From Candidatus Omnitrophota bacterium (lineage in GTDB: Bacteria > Omnitrophota > Gorgyraeia > Gygaellales > Profunditerraquicolaceae), in the NCBI GenBank assembly GCA_026387255.1, contig JAPLMA010000082.1:1-9265 (forward strand): a stretch of DNA of 9,265 bases, in the 5' to 3' direction. Both the position numbers and the translations under genes were made by a program. The notes beneath the pieces were generated by a model. It made no database searches and was not told where the DNA came from. It was given only the letters and a program-made list of their open reading frames with translations. Positions 5,523 to 9,265 of this stretch are shown here, in pieces (positions within the stretch are counted from its first letter, which is position 1; each line of letters starts with the position of its first letter).

Positions 5523-5531
5523 TTATCCACA
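5523..5531 (+). promoter_or_regulatory. DnaA box, perfect consensus TTATCCACA
   Basis: This is an exact match to the strong DnaA box, within the longer TTTATCCACAG (5522-5532). That 11-mer is mirrored by CTGTGCATAAA at 5544-5554 on the opposite strand, so two DnaA monomers would bind head to head, about two helical turns apart. It is the best single marker of the origin in the window. Confidence 0.85.
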
Positions 5532-5544
5532 GATTTATACAAGC

Positions 5545-5553
5545 TGTGCATAA
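5545..5553 (-). promoter_or_regulatory. DnaA box TTATGCACA on the minus strand
   Basis: TGTGCATAA on the plus strand is TTATGCACA on the minus strand and fits TTATNCACA. It pairs with the perfect box at 5523-5531 in inverted orientation. A poor partial match, TTATACAAG (5535-5543), fills the space between them. Confidence 0.75.
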
Positions 5554-5680
5554 ACTGTTAATTCTATGAATCAACCTATGGTGCCAGAGGAACTTCCTTG
5601 ATTAAAGTGTTTCTCATCGGCTAAACTGAGTTTCCATAAGGAGTTTTTGAGGGGCTTAATATTTTTTCTTAGGAGAAGTA

Positions 5681-7018
5681 ATGCTGGAACTCACTAAAAA
5701 TTGGGAAGAAGTGCTGAACGATTTAAAGGCTAAGCTGGGAGACACTGTCTTCGCTACATGGATAGTGCCGCTTAAGTTCTCTAGTCCAGATAATCAAAGC
5801 ATAGACTTAGAGGCGCCAGATCAATTTTTTAAAGACTGGGTAGAAAAACACTACTTAAAACTTATCCAAGAATCCTTAAAACTCAAAGGCTTGAATAATC
5901 TGTTAGTAAAATTGGTTGTCAGCAGTACCCCGGGTAATTTTACCATCCTGAATACTCCACCAGAAGCAAATATCAAGAGTTCACCCGCGGCGGGTTTTAT
6001 CAATCTTAACTCGCGTTATACATTTGAAAACTTTGTGGTGGGTGGTGCAAACCGGCATGCGCATGCCTATTCACTGGCCGTCGCTAATGCCCCAGCCAAA
6101 ACATATAATCCTTTATTTATTTACGGTGGCGTGGGTTTAGGCAAAACACACCTGATTCAGGCTATTTGCCACCAAATTAAAAATAATTCTCCAACGGGAA
6201 CAAAAATTTATTATGTTTCAAGTGAAAAATTTACTAACGAACTCATTGATGCGATTGTCCATCGTTCTACTTCTGCTTTTCGTCAAAAATACCGCAGTCT
6301 TGATGTTTTAGTCATTGATGATATCCATTTTATCGCCGGTAAAGAATCTACTCAAGAAGAATTTTTCCACACTTTTAACACCTTATATGACGCGCATAAA
6401 CAGATTGTGTTTTCTTCAGACCGGCCACCAAAAGAAATTACTAATTTACAGGAAAGATTGGTTTCGCGGTTTGGCTGGGGATTAGCCACAGATATTCAGC
6501 CTCCAGATTTAGAAACCCGGGTGGCGATCTTAAAGAAAAAAATTGAGCGCGAACCAGTCAATATCCCTGATGATGTGATTTTTTTTATTGCCCAATTAAT
6601 TAAAACCAATATCCGTGAATTAGAAGGGGCTTTAATTAGGACGATTGCTTATTCTTTATTGGAAGAGGCTCCGGTTACCTTACAACTAACTAAAGAGGTG
6701 CTCAAAGACTTACTGAGAGAACCAACAAAGCTTATTACTATCGATTTTATTCAGCGCTGTGTCGTGGAAGAGTTTGGGATTTCCTTACAAGATTTAAAAA
6801 CTAAACGACGCAATAAACAGGTGGTTTTTCCGCGACAAATTGCTATGTATTTAAGTAGAGAGTTAACCGAGCTTTCTTTACCTGAAATTGGAGAGCTTTT
6901 TGGCGGAAAAGACCATACTACGGTTTTACATTCATATAAAAAAATTAAAGCTAATATAAGTAATAACCAAGAATTAAAAGAGCGGGTAGACAAAGTTATT
7001 CATATTATTAAACAATAA
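5681..7018 (+). CDS. dnaA: Chromosomal replication initiator protein DnaA
   Basis: DnaA binds DnaA boxes at oriC, forms an ATP-dependent filament, melts the origin and helps recruit the helicase. The 445 residues show domain I (about 1-75, with W8 and the TWIVPL block), a short linker domain II (about 85-108) and the AAA+ domain III. Domain III has Walker A GGVGLGKT (149-156), Walker B VLVIDD (209-214), the RLVSRFGWGL segment (259-268) and a sensor-2 region NIRELEGAL (310-318). Domain IV (about 350-445) carries the signature GGKDHTTVLHS (408-418). Lysine 410 stands where many DnaA proteins have arginine (GGRDHTTV), a conservative change allowed in the family signature. An AGGAG site (5671-5675) lies 5 nt before the ATG. 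Two promoters and a DnaA-box pair upstream suggest autoregulation. Confidence 0.98.
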   Translation: MLELTKNWEEVLNDLKAKLGDTVFATWIVPLKFSSPDNQSIDLEAPDQFFKDWVEKHYLKLIQESLKLKGLNNLLVKLVVSSTPGNFTILNTPPEANIKSSPAAGFINLNSRYTFENFVVGGANRHAHAYSLAVANAPAKTYNPLFIYGGVGLGKTHLIQAICHQIKNNSPTGTKIYYVSSEKFTNELIDAIVHRSTSAFRQKYRSLDVLVIDDIHFIAGKESTQEEFFHTFNTLYDAHKQIVFSSDRPPKEITNLQERLVSRFGWGLATDIQPPDLETRVAILKKKIEREPVNIPDDVIFFIAQLIKTNIRELEGALIRTIAYSLLEEAPVTLQLTKEVLKDLLREPTKLITIDFIQRCVVEEFGISLQDLKTKRRNKQVVFPRQIAMYLSRELTELSLPEIGELFGGKDHTTVLHSYKKIKANISNNQELKERVDKVIHIIKQ

Positions 7019-7069
7019 TCCCCAGGTTACGCGGTTGGATTTTTTATTGTAACTCTTTGAAATAAAATA

Positions 7070-7078
7070 TGTTATATT
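7070..7078 (+). promoter_or_regulatory. Possible dnaN promoter (extended -10)
   Basis: The 143-nt dnaA-dnaN gap contains TGTTATATT (7070-7078), an extended -10 element with five of six -10 matches, but no good -35 box at the right spacing. It would give dnaN its own start near 7085 in addition to readthrough from dnaA. The rest of the gap is AT-rich, including an alternating AT run at about 7130-7145, and no gene was seen in it. Confidence 0.35.
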
Positions 7079-7161
7079 CTTGTACACAGAAAAGACGATG
7101 CATTATGATTATTACGGTTTTAAGTTTTTAAATATATATATAAATAGAAGGAGAATCTAAA

Positions 7162-8253
7162 ATGAAGTTTAAAGTAGAGAAAAGTAGTTTAATAATGGCC
7201 ATTCAAACCGTAGGAAATGTTATTACTACAAAATCAGCCTTACCAATTCTTTCTAATATTTTAATTGAAGCTCAAACAAACACTTTAAAATTAACTGCCA
7301 CAGATTTAGATATAGGAATAACCTGTGTAATCCCTGTGGATATTGCCGAAGCAGGAGCAATTACAGTTCCCGCTAAGAGGTTTAGTGATATTATTAAGGA
7401 ATTTCCCTTAGAGATGATTAGTATTACCACTAAGAAAAATAACCAGGTTACCATTGATTCAGAGATGTGCCAGTTTAAAATTATGGGGTTAATTAAAGAA
7501 GAGTTTCCTAAGCTACCCGAATTTAAGGATCAGAAGGTAATTAAAATTAATCAGGGAGTTTTTAAGGAGATGTTATCTTTAACTGCTTTTGCGGTTTCTT
7601 TGGATGAAACACGTTATGTTTTAAACGGTATTCTTTTTAAAATTAATCACGGTCTATTAACTTTAGTCTCTACTGATGGTAAAAGATTGGCGATGGTGGA
7701 AAGGAAGTTGGCCGGAGAATCAGATTTAGAGATAAGTATGATTGTGCCGCTTAAAACAATTCAGGAATTAAATCGTAACCTTAAAGATGAAGGTGAGTTG
7801 TCGTTGGTGGTAAGTAGTAATCAGGCGCTTTTTGATTTAGGTAACGTGGGAATTGTTTCGCGTTTAATTGAAGGAGAGTTTCCAGATTATAAACAAGTTG
7901 TTCCGCCCGTTTCGGAAAACAAAATGAAAGTAGCGCGCAGTCAGCTATTGTTGGCGGTCAAAAGAGCAGCGCTTCTGGCTACGCCAGATTATCAAGCAGT
8001 GAAACTAGAGGTTTTTAAGAATAAGTTGGTAATTTCTAAATCTACGCCGGATATCGGAGAGTTTCATGAAGAGTTGGCGGTTGAGTATCAGGGCAGGGAG
8101 CTAGTGATTGGTTTTAATCCTGTTTATTTAATCGACATTTTAAAGAATTTGAATGAAGAAACAATTAGCTTAGAAATGATTGATGGGGAAAAGCCTGGAG
8201 TTATTCGCTTGAGCGGTTATGTCTACATAGTTTTACCGATGCGCCTGAATTAA
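7162..8253 (+). CDS. dnaN: DNA polymerase III sliding clamp (beta subunit)
   Basis: DnaN forms the ring-shaped homodimer that tethers DNA polymerase III and many repair proteins to DNA. The 363 residues match the family's length and three-fold domain pattern. Conserved blocks include TKSALPILSNILIEA (23-37), LTATDLDIGI (44-53), TRYVLNGILF (150-159), LVSTDGKRLAMV (168-179), EGEFPDYKQVVP (236-247) and the ending YVYIVLPMRLN. PMRL (359-362) is the conserved C-terminal strand next to the clamp-binding pocket. An AAGGAG site lies 7-8 nt before the ATG. It is followed after 3 nt by dciA, so the two are cotranscribed. Nothing departs from the family. Confidence 0.98.
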   Translation: MKFKVEKSSLIMAIQTVGNVITTKSALPILSNILIEAQTNTLKLTATDLDIGITCVIPVDIAEAGAITVPAKRFSDIIKEFPLEMISITTKKNNQVTIDSEMCQFKIMGLIKEEFPKLPEFKDQKVIKINQGVFKEMLSLTAFAVSLDETRYVLNGILFKINHGLLTLVSTDGKRLAMVERKLAGESDLEISMIVPLKTIQELNRNLKDEGELSLVVSSNQALFDLGNVGIVSRLIEGEFPDYKQVVPPVSENKMKVARSQLLLAVKRAALLATPDYQAVKLEVFKNKLVISKSTPDIGEFHEELAVEYQGRELVIGFNPVYLIDILKNLNEETISLEMIDGEKPGVIRLSGYVYIVLPMRLN

Positions 8254-8256
8254 AAT

Positions 8257-8544
8257 ATGGAACTTTTAAAAGATACGCTAGATAACGTGATGCGTCAATT
8301 GGGCGCTAAAAAAGCAGTTTTTCAGGATACTGGCCCCCAACAGTGGTTAAAAAAAGCCTTGACAAAGAAGGAGTTGGGACATATAAGAGTTAAATATTTC
8401 AGTAAAGGTATTTTGGGTTTAAGTGTAGACTCTTCGGCCTGGTTATATATTTTAAGTTTAAAAAAAGAAGAGTTGCTTAAAGAATTAAAAAAAGAAAACC
8501 CGGAATTAAAAAATATCAATTTCCGTATTGGAGAAGTTTCATGA
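8257..8544 (+). CDS. dciA: DciA (DUF721) replicative helicase-loading protein
   Basis: DciA is the widespread ancestral factor that helps load the DnaB helicase in bacteria lacking the phage-derived DnaC or DnaI loaders. The 95-residue product is a compact DUF721 domain: LLKDTLDNVMRQLG (3-16), a Q-W pair in place of the usual alanine-tryptophan region, then the most conserved segment GLSVDSSAWLYILSLKKEELL (54-74), ending with IRFRVG-like NFRIGEV. Its position between dnaN and gyrB, where recF often lies, supports the call. The start is 3 nt after the dnaN stop with no clear ribosome site, which suggests coupling. The last codons coincide with the left end of a palindromic repeat element, so the exact C-terminus may have been set by that insertion. 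Confidence 0.85.
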   Translation: MELLKDTLDNVMRQLGAKKAVFQDTGPQQWLKKALTKKELGHIRVKYFSKGILGLSVDSSAWLYILSLKKEELLKELKKENPELKNINFRIGEVS

Positions 8545-8625
8545 CCCGTTCGATGGTTCGGCTATGCTCACCATCAACACTGAGTAAAGTCGAAGTGTCG
8601 ACTACGCTCAGGGTCATGCTGAACC
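8541..8625. repeat. Imperfect palindromic element (REP/MITE-like) between dciA and gyrB
   Basis: The element folds into nested arms. ATGACCC (8541-8547) pairs with GGGTCAT (8611-8617). GATGGT (8552-8557) pairs with ACCATC (8570-8575). In a second hairpin CTGAG (8580-8584) and AGTCGA (8588-8593) pair with TCGACT (8598-8603) and CTCAG (8607-8611) around an AGTG loop. GGTTCGGC (8555-8562) can alternatively pair with GCTGAACC (8618-8625). It also contains a near direct repeat, TCGGCTATGCTCA (8558-8570) and TCGACTACGCTCA (8598-8610). Motifs of the TCGACTACGCTCAG kind recur as dispersed palindromic repeats in many bacterial genomes. No T-run follows, so it is not a standard terminator. Its left end overlaps the dciA stop codon. 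Confidence 0.7.
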
Positions 8626-8644
8626 AAATATAGAGAGTGGAAGC

Positions 8645-9265
8645 ATGAAAAAATCCAAAGTAGCAAATAAAAACGAGCCAAAGTCAGTGAATGCCGCTAA
8701 GGTTTATGATGCTACCAGTATTCAGGTTTTAGAAGGCATCGAGGCGGTTAGGCGCCGGCCGGCCATGTATATCGGGGATACTGCGGTGCGTGGTTTGCAC
8801 CACTTGGTTTTTGAGGTGGTAGATAATAGCGTGGATGAAAGCCTGGCGGGTTTTTGTGATTCTATCGCGGTGGCGATACAGCCAGATAATAGTATTACCG
8901 TGGTCGATAATGGCCGCGGTATTCCGGTGGATATGCATAAAACCGAGAAGAAGCCGGCAGTAGAAGTGGCTTTAACTACTTTGCATGCCGGAGGTAAATT
9001 TGATCACCGTTCTTATAAAGTTTCCGGCGGTTTACATGGAGTAGGAGTAAGTTGTGTTAACGCGCTTTCTGATTGGCTGGAAGTAGAGGTTAAAAGAGAC
9101 GGTAAAATTTATCATCAGCGCTATGAGCGCGGTAAAACTGTTTCTAAACTTACGATTATTGGTAAAAGTACTTCTACCGGCACCAAAATTACTTTTAAAC
9201 CGGACAAATCAATTTTTTCTAAAACCGAATATGCTTACGACATTCTTTCTGGGCGTTTGAGAGAA
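8645..9265 (+). CDS. gyrB: DNA gyrase subunit B, N-terminal 207 residues (runs past the right edge)
   Basis: GyrB supplies the ATPase of DNA gyrase, which introduces negative supercoils using ATP. The visible part is the GHKL (Bergerat) ATPase domain. It includes EGIEAVRRRPAMYIGDT (30-46), FEVVDNSVDE (56-65) with the catalytic base E57 and Mg-binding N61, and VVDNGRGIPVD (86-96) with D88 at the adenine site. It also has LHAGGKFD (113-120) and the glycine-rich lid SGGLHGVGVSCVNALS (127-142). The ATG at 8645 gives a basic N-terminal extension of about 20 residues before the conserved core. A weak purine-rich stretch (GAGAGTGGAAG) precedes it. Gyrase rather than topoisomerase IV is inferred from the dnaA-dnaN-dciA context; the remaining domains lie outside the window. 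Confidence 0.95.
   Translation, partial: MKKSKVANKNEPKSVNAAKVYDATSIQVLEGIEAVRRRPAMYIGDTAVRGLHHLVFEVVDNSVDESLAGFCDSIAVAIQPDNSITVVDNGRGIPVDMHKTEKKPAVEVALTTLHAGGKFDHRSYKVSGGLHGVGVSCVNALSDWLEVEVKRDGKIYHQRYERGKTVSKLTIIGKSTSTGTKITFKPDKSIFSKTEYAYDILSGRLRE

Larger units (their letters stand above)
5221..5680. other. Chromosomal replication origin region (oriC)
   Basis: This 460-nt gene-free stretch lies between divergent rpmH and dnaA. It holds two good DnaA boxes (5523-5531, 5545-5553), two one-mismatch boxes (5250-5258, 5286-5294) and an AT-rich tract at about 5355-5410 that could be the unwinding element. It also has three promoters and a small hairpin at 5424-5439. Gene direction switches here, with both arms transcribed away. 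The rpmH-oriC-dnaA arrangement is the ancestral one in bacteria. I did not recognise a convincing DnaA-trio run. From about 5556 to 5668 nothing stands out except the dnaA ribosome site that follows. Confidence 0.8.

Noticed and set aside
5983..5995. GC-rich inverted repeat ACCCGCGGCGGGT inside dnaA
   Set aside because: It is short, coding (domain II linker), and has no T-run or neighbouring element that would make it a terminator or operator.
6054..6067. Perfect 14-bp palindrome GGCATGCGCATGCC
   Set aside because: It lies within conserved dnaA codons (Arg-His-Ala-His-Ala) and is explained by the protein sequence, so a regulatory role is not supported.
7016..7046. Possible terminator after dnaA: AATCC and GGATT arms followed by TTTTTT
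   Set aside because: Only five clean base pairs around a long loop; too weak to call an intrinsic terminator.
8729..8938. Minus-strand open frame opposite the start of gyrB
   Set aside because: The plus strand encodes unmistakable gyrase B motifs over the same bases, and the antisense product resembles nothing known.

Overview
This window is the chromosomal replication-origin neighbourhood of a bacterium. An intergenic region at about 5221-5680 carries DnaA boxes and divergent promoters. Genes run leftward on its left (rpmH, yidD, yidC, a jag N-terminal fragment, then a LAGLIDADG-type gene, parA, parB, ndk, yicC) and rightward on its right (dnaA, dnaN, dciA, gyrB). Every gene is therefore transcribed away from the presumed origin, in the direction of fork movement. 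YidC has the long form with a large periplasmic domain, which points to a two-membraned (diderm) cell. The sequence is AT-rich. Gene order and the divergent but complete proteins suggest an uncultivated lineage such as Omnitrophota, but that is a guess from general resemblance, not a computed placement.

Left arm, first operon (5220 to 3136, minus strand): rpmH, yidD, yidC and a 66-residue Jag N-terminal domain protein are packed with overlaps or 5-nt gaps behind a good promoter. This is the classic rpmH-rnpA-yidD-yidC-jag cluster with two departures. rnpA is absent between rpmH and yidD, and jag stops after its first domain, lacking the KH and R3H RNA-binding domains. YidC also has Tyr where the usual groove arginine lies.

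Left arm, second operon (3139 to beyond 1, minus strand): a strong promoter, whose -35 box contains the jag stop codon, drives a leader with a perfect 14-bp palindrome next to a parS-like site. Then comes a single-motif LAGLIDADG protein joined by TAATG stop-start overlaps to parA, parB and ndk, with yicC (partial at the left edge) following. A homing-endonuclease-type protein translationally chained to the chromosome partitioning genes is the most unusual feature here.

Origin (5221-5680): divergent rpmH and dnaA promoters, an AT-rich tract, a second dnaA promoter, and an inverted pair of DnaA boxes just downstream of it that would suit autoregulation. Right arm: DnaA initiator, DnaN sliding clamp, the helicase-loading protein DciA and the start of gyrase subunit B form the standard initiation cassette. 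An 85-nt imperfect palindromic element, resembling dispersed REP/MITE-type repeats, begins at the dciA stop codon and fills most of the dciA-gyrB gap.
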